64,000 nt of DNA from Drosophila miranda. Lineage: Eukaryota > Arthropoda > Insecta > Diptera > Drosophilidae. The position numbers and the translations under genes were made by a program. This document shows, piece after piece, positions 50,576 to 60,500 of the stretch (its first letter is position 1; the number at the start of each line of letters is the position of its first letter). Location of the stretch: assembly GCF_003369915.1 (NCBI RefSeq), contig NC_046676.1:4650001-4714000 (forward strand). The letters are read 5' to 3'. The notes below the pieces were generated by a model. The model was not told the DNA's origin and did no database searches. It saw only the letters and a program-made list of their open reading frames with translations.

Positions 50576-51274
50576 TGGGCAGACAAATGCGGGTTAGGCG
50601 TCAACCCGTCTAAAACGGAACTGGTGTTTTTCACTAGGAAGTACAAAGTTCCGGTACTGATTCCCCCAAGACTATGTGGGGAAACGCTAGTCTTCAGCAA
50701 CAACGCCAAGTATCTTGGCCTAATCCTCGATAGAAAGCTCGATTGGAAATTGAGCATAGAGGATAGAGTAAAGAAGGCCACAGTGGCCCTCTATACTTGC
50801 AGGAAAGCCATCGGACTAAAATGGGGAATGACCCCCTATATAGTTCGGTGGCTCTACACCGCCATCATAAGACCAATCATGCTCTATGGAGTGGTGGTAT
50901 GGTGGCCAGCCTTGGACAGAAGGACATGCCTCAATAAACTCAGCAGAGTTCAACGCATGGCAGAGCTATGCATAACTGGCGGGCTACGCACTACTCCAGG
51001 GGAAGCCCTGGATACTGTGCTGGACCTCCTCCCTGTGGATCTCATGGGAAAGAAGGTGGCAACACTTTCCGCCCTCAGAATGAGAGAAGCCAGACTGTGG
51101 AAAGCATCCGCGGTTGGGCACTCGGGAATCCTGATGAGACTCCCGCAATTACCAGAGAGGACAGATTACTGTATCCCCAGTGATCACCTCTCGACGCCCT
51201 TCCAGGTATCAATCCCATCTAGGGAGGACTGGGAGATGGGCGAACCAGGACCTGCAAATGCAGGTATGCAAATG
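50576..51274 (+). mobile_element. Non-LTR retrotransposon fragment (reverse transcriptase C-terminal part)
   Basis: The plus strand encodes WADKCGLGVNPSKTELVFFT, then KYLGLILDRKLDW, RPIMLYGVVVWW and KVQRMAE-like sequence. This is the order of motifs after the catalytic YADD box in jockey-superfamily (LOA/I-like) reverse transcriptases. It begins just after YADD and stops before the RNase H motif, so it is truncated on both sides. It sits exactly at the junction between unit A and unit B, joining a broken RhoGAP exon to a broken UBL5 copy. Confidence 0.8.
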
Positions 51275-51292
51275 CACTATTCAATGACGTAC

Positions 51293-51526
51293 AATCAGAT
51301 AGGCGGATGGGATCCTTGTAGATTGTGTACCACTTCTTCAGGACAATCTTCTCGTGCTTTGTGCCCGTCTGTGCCGCTATAAGTTTCTTCAAGTCTCCAA
51401 CAGTGCCGTCCGGATTGCATTTGACGCGCACCTGCGGGATATGTGTGAAATTGTATCCACAATCTTTATGTATGCTTAGGTATTTACCTTCTTGCTCAGT
51501 CGATCGTTGCAAGTTATTTCTATCAT
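51293..51526 (-). pseudogene. ubl: UBL5 partial copy (exons 1-2 only)
   Basis: Exon 1 (51488-51526) and exon 2 (51293-51431) of UBL5 are present with their splice sites, but exon 3 is missing because the duplication edge lies at 51275. Two residue changes are visible against the complete gene: Gly to Ser in the DRLGKK motif and Asp to Gly in CNPDD. It cannot make the C-terminal Tyr-Tyr tail and is presumably dead. Confidence 0.85.
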
Positions 51527-52495
51527 TTTGTCTACAATTTCCACTGCAATTTATAGTTATTTTCTTGCGCCAGCTGTTAAAAGAACTGCACGGTATCTAC
51601 ACATTTGCTACACATCTGCTACATAATGGTATGAAACAGAGGGTATGGAGAAGAGGCAAAACGGCCCAGAAAAGCCAACGCATGCAATGTAAAATCCACC
51701 CCTTTTGCCTTATATACCTTGTCCGTACAGGCCGAGGTGAGGTCTTTCCAATTCGAAACTAGAACTCATTTTTTCGTGGCATTATTAGCCCACTCAGCCC
51801 CCCTCTATTTAAACAGGTAAGCAACTTGAGCTAAATCGCGGAATATAATATTGTTTGCAAATTCTTCTTGGATGTCCATCCTATCCTTCCTCTTTTCGTA
51901 CAATTCTTCTTCCTCTTTACTTAAAAAACAACCACGAAAATCAGAAATACACTGAAAGAGAGCAAATCTCGCGCAGCAAAAAAAGGCTATCGATAATCTC
52001 TAGAGCTGCGCGGTAAAGTGGAACTGTTTGAAAGTGATTGTGTGACACGAATAAATGATGCATGGAAGCTCCGAGCTTATGGAAGTTTTATACCCTATGG
52101 CAATTTACATTTCCTTTAAAATGGAACTTCAAAAATCAATCCTCCTCCTGGATACTTCGCTCGGTCAAACTCGTCATAATTATTATGTAATGCTGGTGTA
52201 TCTTAACTTTAGGTAGAACGTTCTTTCTTGAAGCTTGTTTTTCTCAATCAATTGGGCAGAGGCTTGTTAACAAGAGATCGGAGGAGTCCATTGATCTGAT
52301 AAAAACATCTGCTCGTAATTTATTGTTTTTTGATTCTTTTTTCTGCTTTTGTAAATTGAAAAAAAAAACATTTCCGCGACCTTTGTTGGGTTTTTTCTTT
52401 TCATTATTGGGAGGAGGAAAACTGTTCTATTGTTTGTCCAAGCTTAAAACGGTAAATTTCTCTGCTTCAATTGCAATGCTACTGAGCACACTACA
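51527..52495. other. Region between the UBL5 fragment and the peptide gene, unit B
   Basis: Near-identical to 45528-46495, with a few single-base changes and one extra C at about 51701. No extra gene. Confidence 0.5.
51988..51995. promoter_or_regulatory. DRE box (TATCGATA), unit B
   Basis: Duplicate of the DRE in unit A, unchanged. Confidence 0.35.
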
Positions 52496-52524
52496 TATAA
52501 AACGCAGATCATAAAACTATATCA
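52496..52524 (+). promoter_or_regulatory. Core promoter of the eight-cysteine peptide gene, unit B
   Basis: TATAAAA and the initiator-like ATCAGA are identical to copy A, so this copy is likely able to be transcribed. Confidence 0.5.
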
Positions 52525-52537
52525 GAAAGAGTCGAAA

Positions 52538-52813
52538 ATGACTTGCTCCAGCTCACTGTTGGTCCTGCTGTCGATGATGGTGCTGATGACAGCGCTGCCG
52601 TTCGAAGCTCACGCTCAAATAGTGCGCAACGGCCATTGCAGGCCCACACCCGTCCGAGTCCCGGCGGGGGGCATGATCTGCGAGCGGCAGTGCTACACGC
52701 CTGGCGGTCCACCCTTTCTCTGCCGACGCATACCCCTCACCACTGACCTCCGAATATGCAGCGGCACCTGTTGTCGCTCCGGCCCATACTGTCTGCAGTT
52801 GCTGCGAACCTGA
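52538..52813 (+). CDS. Small secreted eight-cysteine peptide, copy B
   Basis: The 91-residue product is identical to copy A, including the signal peptide and all eight mature cysteines. The only coding difference I see is a synonymous change in the last Thr codon (ACG to ACC). Promoter and AATAAA (52861-52866) are kept. Both copies therefore look functional, and dosage is doubled. Family unknown. Confidence 0.75.
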   Translation: MTCSSSLLVLLSMMVLMTALPFEAHAQIVRNGHCRPTPVRVPAGGMICERQCYTPGGPPFLCRRIPLTTDLRICSGTCCRSGPYCLQLLRT

Positions 52814-52860
52814 TTAGAAAATACATATACAGTATGTCAAGAAACTCTTTACACACTGAA

Positions 52861-52866
52861 AATAAA
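52861..52866 (+). terminator. Poly(A) signal of the peptide gene, copy B
   Basis: AATAAA 48 nt after the stop codon, as in copy A. Confidence 0.5.
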
Positions 52867-53290
52867 TTAAATTTGTTTACTTTGGATAAGAAAATAATGG
52901 CCTTTGATTGAAATTTATCAAATTTGTTTAATTCATAACCATTCAGGGATTAATTATAAAGTAGTTTTTGAAATACATATACAATGTACATATATATAAT
53001 ATGAATGTACAATGTACATATTCTGTGTTTAATATTTAGTGGACTGGAGTTTGGGGTTTTGACTACGCGTGCGAGAACGTCACTGTTAGCTTTTTGGACA
53101 TATGCAATAGCAACACAATTCTGAGCATAAAAATAGGTACTTAAGCGGTAAAGCACAATGATGAGCATATGAATGGGAGCAGTTAGACTATGAATCTATA
53201 GAAGACTGAAATAAGCGGCTAATTTCTCAACAATAATAATACAAACGAGGGGGAACATTGTGAGTTGCTGCGGCTACCGCAACTCTGAAT
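52867..53290. other. Spacer between the peptide gene and the DINE-like elements, unit B
   Basis: Copy of 46867-47290 with a few substitutions. No coding sequence is seen. Confidence 0.5.
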
Positions 53291-54340
53291 TTATACCCGA
53301 TACTTAGTCAGTATGGCTCTCCTCCGGCAGACGCCGCTACTATTAAAAGACACGACAAAGAGTGCGTGCGAGAGAGACAGAAAATCAGTCTGAGCGTGAC
53401 GTCGGGCGCTGCGTAGCCACTGCAAATTGATTTGTTCCTTTTGGCTATAAAAATGATCCGATCTGATCCAGATTCAGCAACCGGATAGATATGGTCATTA
53501 TGATTCTGCGTTTTTAGTTTTCTCGAATGTGCAATATTGTGGATGCAACAGATTTTCGTCCTTTGTGTGGGCGGAAGGGGGTGGGGCGAAATTTTGAGAT
53601 ACACGTCTTATAGTTAGATCTAACAGGAGTGCGGATACCAAATTTGGTTACTCTAGCCTTAATAGTCTCTGAGGTTTTTGAATATCCCCAGATTTTCGTC
53701 CTTTGCGGGGGCGGAAGGGGGTGTGGCGAAATTTTGAAACAAACTCGTCTCGGTCCGATATATTAGGAGTGTGGATACCAAATTTGGTTGCTCTAGCTTG
53801 TGTAGTCTCTGAGATCTAGGCGCTAATGTTTTACTCTAAGCAAAGCCGCCTATGCTACGTGTGTGTTAGAGAGAGACAGGGCGAGAAAAAATGAAATTGT
53901 TTTCTTGATGCTGGCTATAATAATTATACGATCTGGTTCAGATTTTGCACTCTAGAAGATATAGTCATCTTCTACGATTCTGTGTTTTTAGTTTTCTCGT
54001 ATCTTTAAAATTGTGGATGCCACAGATTTTCGCCCTTTGTGGGGGCGGAAGTGGGCGGGGCAAAGTTTTGAAATATTCTTGTAGCAGTGACATATCACAG
54101 AAGTCTGGATCCAAAACATCGTTGCTCTCGCTCTTATAGTCTTTGAGCACTAGGCGCTGAAGGGGACGGACAGACGGACAGACGGACAGACAGACATGGC
54201 TCAATCGACTCGGCTATTGGTGCTGATCAAGAATATATATACTTTATGGGGTCGGAAACGATTCCTTTTGGACGTTACACACATCCACTATTACCACAAA
54301 TCTAATATACCCCAATACTCATTTTGAGTATCGGGTATAA
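53291..54340. mobile_element. DINE-1/INE-1-like element, unit B, first unit (1050 bp)
   Basis: It has the same inverted ends as the unit A element but a more diverged interior, with a rearranged block at about 53500-53600. It ends at GGGTATAA 54340 and is directly followed by a second unit. Confidence 0.6.
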
Positions 54341-54385
54341 CGAGGGGGAACATTGTGAGTTGCTGCGGCTACCGCAACTCTGAAT

Positions 54386-55359
54386 TTATACCCGATACTT
54401 AGTCAGTATGGCTCTCCTCCGGCAGACGCCGCTAATATTAAAAGACACGACAAAGAGTGCGTGCGAGAGAGACAGAAAATCAGTCTGAGCGTGACGTCGG
54501 GCGCTGCGTAGCCACTGCAAATTGATTTGTTCCTTTTGGCTATAAAAATGATCCGATCTGATCCAGATTCAGCAACCGGATAGATATGGTCATTATCTAT
54601 GATTCTGAGATATACGTTTTATAGTGAGATCTAACAGGAGTGCGAATACCAAATTTGGTTACTCTAGCGTTAATAGCCTCTGAGATTTGTGAATATCCCC
54701 AGATTTTCGTCCTTTGCGGGGGTGGAAGGGGGTGTGGCGAAATTTTGAAACAAACTCGTCTCGGTACGATATATTAGGAGTCTGGATACCAAATTTGGTT
54801 GCTCTAGCTTTTATAGTCTCTGAGATCTAGGCGCTAATGTTTTACTCTAAGCAAAGCCGCCTATGCTACGTGTGTGTTAGAGAGAGACAGGGCGAGAAAA
54901 AATGAAATTGTTTTCTTGATGCTGGCTATAATACTAATACGATCCAATTCAGATTCTGCAGTCTAAAAGATATGGTCATTCTCTACGATTCTGCGCTTTT
55001 GGTTTTCTCATATCTTTAAAATTGTGGATGCCACAGATTTTCGTCCTTTGTGGGGGCGGAAGTGGGCGGGGCGAAGTTTTGAAATATTTTTGTAGCAGTG
55101 ACATATCACAGAAGTCTGGATCCAAAACATCGTTGCTCTAGCTCTTATAGTCTTTGAGCACTAGGCGACGAAGGGGACGGACAGACGGACAGACGGACGG
55201 ACGGACAGACAGACATGGCTCAATCGACTCGGCTATTGATGCTGATCAAGAATATATATACTTTATGGGGTCGGAAACGATTCCTTCTGGACGTTACACA
55301 CATCCATTTTTACCACAAATCTAATATACCCCAATACTCATTTTGAGTATCGGGTATAA
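54386..55359. mobile_element. DINE-1/INE-1-like element, unit B, second unit (974 bp)
   Basis: It is preceded by its own copy of the 45-bp leader (54341-54385). Its interior matches the unit A element (47291-48280) better than it matches its tandem neighbour. This points to gain of the first unit in B or loss of one from A by unequal exchange. Confidence 0.6.
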
Positions 55360-55684
55360 AAACTATTTATGAAAGGAGCAAAGATCAATCAATCATTAAA
55401 CTGGAATAGGAGATGAATTGTAAGGATGAGAAATGATGGATGATGTCATGGAATAAGTACACACTTTGCATTAACATATTTTATAATGAAACATTACAAA
55501 CAACACTAATTTAACGCATATAAATAAAAAGAAAATATTACGACTAATTGTTTAATTACCTCTAACTTGGGAGGGTCTCTCAAATACCTATAAAAGAAAG
55601 GGGTTTTTTGTTCACCGGAACGAAATTAAAACTTTAGCTAATCATAAATGATGAAAAACGTTATGTTTTGATTTGTCTGCCTAG
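55360..55684 (+). other. Intron-like sequence before the RhoGAP exon, unit B
   Basis: Copy of 48281-48605, ending in the same acceptor. Confidence 0.5.
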
Positions 55685-57578
55685 AAATCCTGTCGCTTTC
55701 CCAAGCTGGAGGAGTGCGCACATTTCCACTACGAGCGCGTACAACTGGGACCCCTCTCTGTCCAGCTGTTGGATGACAAGTCCGAGCACATGGGCAGCAG
55801 CATAGCCTCCCAGTCGATTGGCGGGGATCTGCCGCACAGCTCGCTGAGGAGCTTCTCCCCCGAGAGCTGTTGGTTCATCATTCGTGTGTGTCCGCAGCGT
55901 TGCGAGCCCTTTTTGATCAAAAGATCCTTTGAGAATATGCAACTGCTCGACGAAATGCTGCATCGCTGTGTGTACGATCGAAAGATCAGTGGCCTGAGGA
56001 ACATGGCAGAGCTGGCCGAAGAGCTGCCGAGCGAAACGGATGTGGAGTATGCGGTGGGCAAGTACTTGGAGCGCTTCTCGAAGATTGCCTCTGATTCTCT
56101 GACATGCGGCACCATCCTGACGTGGCTGCAGCTGGACAACAAGGGGCGACGTCTGCCCCTGGCCGATGGCGAGACGCAGCGAGCCATCAACACCCCGGCG
56201 GTGGGGGCAGCCTATGGCGTGAGGCGCTATCAGGCCCAGGCCCCGGACGAAATTAACATCGAAGTGGGGGATATGATCTCAGTGATCGACATGCCCAGTC
56301 CCGCCGAGTCGATTTGGTGGCGCGGCAAGAAGTCCCATCTGCAAAAGTCCCTCTACGAGGTGGGCTTCTTTCCGCAGTCGTGTGTGGCCACCATTGGCGA
56401 CAAGGTGCCGAGGAATTTCCCCATGCCAGCGCCCCTAGTGGGCCATCTGGATGCCTCACCCACGCAGCCAGTGCTGCGGAAACATGGCAAGCTGATAGCC
56501 TTCTTTCGATCCTTTATCCTGTCGCGTCCGTCGCGGCGGCGGCTCAAACAGAGCGGCATTTACCGCGAACGGGTGTTCAACTGCGATTTGTCGGAACATT
56601 TGCTAAACAGCGGCCAGGATATACCCATGGTCCTGCGATCCTGTGCGGAGTTTATAGAAAATTATGGTGTCATTATGGTCGATGGCATCTATCGACTCTC
56701 TGGCATCACCTCGAATATCCAGCGTTTGAGACGCGCCTTTGACGAGGAACGAGTCCCGGATCTAGGAAATCCGGAGATGAAACAGGACATCAATGCCGTC
56801 AGTTCGTTGCTAAAAATGTACTTCCGTGAGCTGCCAAATCCTCTGTGCACCTACCAGCTTTACGACAATTTCGTGGAGGCCATACAGGTGAAGGCCGACG
56901 AGGCGGATGAGCGTCTGAGGCTGATGAAGGAGACGGTATTGAAGCTGCCGCCGCCACACTACAGGTAGGAATCGGAGGAGTGGCAGGAGATCTTCCATAA
57001 ATAATAACTCTTTCTCCCTCCCGTAGAACCCTCAAATATCTGGCTGAGCATTTGTACAAGGTCTCGCAGCATCACGAACGCACTGGCATGACGGACAAGA
57101 ATCTGGCCATTGTTTGGGCCCCCAATTTGTTGCGTTCCCCTGCCCTCGAGTCTGGTGGGGTGGCCGCCCTTCGAGGCGTTGGCGTCCAGGCCGTGGTCAC
57201 CGAGTACCTGATACGGAATTGCCATAACATATTCGATGCTCTGGAGGATCAGCGTCACAGTGTGCTGCCAGTGGCAGTGGCACTGAATCCTAGCGAGAGA
57301 GGAGAGCTCCGTTTGGAGTACCTCACCGACTGCGAGAGCCTGCTGGTGGAACAACGCGAACAGGATCAATCTTTGGGTATGGTAGAGCGCCCCAAGAGCC
57401 TGAGCACGGGAGGAGCCAAGCTCATCAGCCTGGAGGAGGCCCAAGAGCGACACTCACGCATCGAGGGGGGAGATCTGAAGCATTCGCTGCCGATTAGCAC
57501 GCTGGCAAGCAGCTGCAGCAGCACCACCAATGCCGCTGCTGCTGCTGGGAACGCAGCCACCAATATAGGATCTTACAT
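55685..57578 (+). pseudogene. CdGAPr: CdGAPr-like PX-SH3-RhoGAP fragment, copy 2 (open frame, both ends missing)
   Basis: Exons 55685-56964 and 57027-57578 are open throughout. Counting from the first exon codon, PX-like sequence lies at about residues 60-110 (WFIIRVCPQ...LIKRSFENMQLLDEMLHRC), SH3 at about 178-238 (WWRG, GFFPQSCV), and RhoGAP from about 295 with the arginine-finger loop GIYRLSG (Arg about 337), LLKMYFRELPNPL and NLAIVWAPNLL. The family stimulates GTP hydrolysis by Cdc42/Rac/Rho. The acceptor is phase 0, but no start exon precedes it, and the gene is cut at 57578 by the inverted junction. Frame continues as antisense of copy 3 to a TGA at 58006-58008. The catalytic residues are intact, so a protein would be possible only with a borrowed start. 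Confidence 0.8.
56117..57578 (+). repeat. Inverted repeat, left arm (1462 bp)
   Basis: The arm pairs with 58985-60446 over exactly 1462 bp without any length difference. I see four base differences at the protein-changing level. It covers SH3, RhoGAP, a 62-bp intron and part of the tail of the RhoGAP copy. Confidence 0.92.
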
Positions 57579-60500
57579 GTTGGAGGATACCCCAGAGATG
57601 CCCGACATCGCTGAGGTTCGCATCAGTGGCTCCATATCGTATTGGGGTGTGGTCACAGCCGAACTGTTCTCAGAGCTCTCCTCCGTGTCGCACAGCAGCA
57701 GGCTGTATCGTGGACTCCTTTGTGGCGTTGTGGGTGTGGCCACCGAAAGCTTTCCCTGCGAATCGGTGGCATCTGGCGGCAGTTCCACTCGGGGTTTGGT
57801 GCGCATTGGTACCGTGTTATTGCTGAAAGAGATTACAGAGGAATCACAGTTGATACAGAAGCCCTTCTTTTGTTCCATGATCTACTCACTGCACTGCGGC
57901 ACGTGGGGTCTGCTCTGGCTTCCCCCCTTGCTGCATGAACGTCCCCTGGTAGCTAAATCTCTCCTTGGCCGCCTGCTGCTCCTTTCGCTTGGCCCCCAAC
58001 TGCACTGAGGGATAGCTATACCGCGCCGAGGCAGGAGATGTGGGTCCTGGCACATGCGACCTAGCGGGCTTCGGTGGCGGATGCACTTCCACGCTGGCAA
58101 ACTGTTGCTGCACCGTCGGCGCATGCTCGGGCGTGCCGCAATCAATAAACTGTATATCGCAGAGCTGATCCTCCAGCTTGTAGCGCTTGCAGCAGTTCTC
58201 CGCACCCGCTGGCTCGTGGCCGCAATGGTGCTGCGGCCCCGGTTGAGCCGCTGCCGCCACGGCAGTGGCTGGCAATGGAAGAGGCAGGGCCCTGGCCGAC
58301 GAGGGAGACAATAGATTGAGACGCGGCTGCTTCTTGGGACTGGGATTCACGCTGTTCGTCTGATTGGGGAACTCCTCGGGGCGGGCGCGCATTATCCTGC
58401 GCGTGGCGCAGCCCGAGGCCGGGGGGACGTTCTCTTTGCCCACACGCGGGAAACTGACCAGCGATTCGCTCTCCGAAAAGATGCGCATCTCCGGCTCCTC
58501 GCGATCGAAATTGAGCCCCAGCTCTGAGAGCTCCCTCGAGGGGCAGGTGGTCACGTGTCCCCGCTGGGGGGACTGCAGCAGGTCAAAGTACGAGTCATGG
58601 GAGACGCTGCGCGAATGACCCACCGTCCGCAGGCTGTCAATGGAATTGGAGCGTATGCACAGCTCCATGGGCTTGGGCTCTCGTTCGTGTGTCGTCTCCA
58701 GCAGCTCTATGGATTTGGGCTTGTCGTGCTTCGAGAGCTCCTTGCTGGCATGCGCATGGGAGGCCTGGACAAAGCTAACGCGCGAGGACACAGGATCCAA
58801 TTTTCCTCCACCCGCTTCAATGGTGATCTTGTGGCAGGGATCGACATTGCCCTGACGCTGACTGCGCGTAAAAATCGACTTCCATGAGGGCGTTTTGTCT
58901 GGTTTACGCTTCTGCCAGCTGCGTGGCGCCGACAGCACTGTGTGGTATTTGTCGGGGAGACTGGAGGGACCTCCCCCCACCTCGATGTAAGATCCTATAT
59001 TGGTGGCTGCGTTCCCAGCAGCAGCAGCGGCATTGGTGGTGCTGCTGCAGCTGCTTGCCAGCGTGCTAATCGGCAGCGAATGCTTCAGATCTCCCCCCTC
59101 GATGCGTGAGTGTCGCTCTTGGGCCTCCTCCAGGCTGATGAGCTTGGCTCCTCCCGTGCTCAGGCTCTTGGGGCGCTCTACCATACCCAAAGATTGATCC
59201 TGTTCGCGTTGTTCCACCAGCAGGCTCTCGCAGTCGGTGAGGGACTCCAAACGGAGCTCTCCTCTCTCGCTAGGATTCAGTGCCACTGCCACTGGCAGCA
59301 CACTGTGACGCTGATCCTCCAGAGCATCGAATATGTTATGGCAATTCCGTATCAGGTACTCGGTGACCACGGCCTGGACGCCAACGCCTCGAAGGGCGGC
59401 CACCCCACCAGACTCGAGGGCAGGGGAACGCAACAAATTGGGGGCCCAAACAATGGCCAGATTCTTGTCCGTCATGCCAGTGCGTTCGTGATGCTGCGAG
59501 ACCTTGTACAAATGCTCAGCCAGATATTTGAGGGTTCTACGGGAGGGAGAAAGAGTTATTATTTATGGAAGATCTCCTGCCACTCCTCCGATTCCTACCT
59601 GTAGTGTGGCGGCGGCAGCTTCAATACCGTCTCCTTCATCAGCCTCAGACGCTCATCCGCCTCGTCGGCCTTCACCTGTATGGCCTCCACGAAATTGTCG
59701 TAAAGCTGGTAGGTGCACAGAGGATTTGGCAGCTCACGGAAGTACATTTTTAGCAACGAACTGACGGCATTGATGTCCTGTTTCATCTCCGGATTTCCTA
59801 GATCCGGGACTCGTTCCTCGTCAAAGGCGCGTCTCAAACGCTGGATATTCGAGGTGATGCCAGAGAGTCGATAGATGCCATCGACCATAATGACACCATA
59901 ATTTTCTATAAACTCCGCACAGGATCGCAGGACCATGGGTATATCCTGGCCGCTGTTTAGCAAATGTTCCGACAAATCGCAGTTGAACACCCGTTCGCGG
60001 TAAATGCCGCTCTGTTTGAGCCGCCGCCGCGACGGACGCGACAGGATAAAGGATCGAAAGAAGGCTATCAGCTTGCCATGTTTCCGCAGCACTGGCTGCG
60101 TGGGTGAGGCATCCATATGGCCCACTAGGGGCGCTGGCATGGGGAAATTCCTCGGCACCTTGTCGCCAATGGTGGCCACACACGACTGCGGAAAGAAGCC
60201 CACCTCGTAGAGGGACTTTTGCAGATGGGACTTCTTGCCGCGCCACCAAATCGACTCGGCGGGACTGGGCATGTCGATCACTGAGATCATATCCCCCACT
60301 TCGATGTTAATTTCGTCCAGGGCCTGGGCCTGATAGCGCCTCACGCCATAGGCTGCCCCCACCGCCGGGGTGTTGATGGTTCGCTGCGTCTCGCCATCGG
60401 CCAGGGGCAGACGTCGCCCCTTGTTGTCCAGCTGCAGCCACGTCAGATTCTGACAGATCTCCTCGGTGATGCTCATCCCCGGCAGCCTCTTTGGGGGATT

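Larger units (their letters stand above)
51275..57578 (+). repeat. Direct segmental duplication, unit B
   Basis: This is the second copy of unit A. Its left edge cuts UBL5 between exons 2 and 3. Its right edge is the junction ACAT|G at 57578, where it meets the inverted RhoGAP copy. It contains about 1.08 kb more than A because of a second, tandem DINE-like unit. Confidence 0.92.

Noticed and set aside
56965..57026. Possibility that the RhoGAP copies are processed retrocopies
   Set aside because: All three copies keep the same 62-bp intron, and copy 3 keeps a second one, so they arose at the DNA level.
57579..58008. C-terminal extension of copy 2 on the plus strand
   Set aside because: It is antisense of the copy 3 tail and intron, so an accident of the inverted junction and not a real domain.
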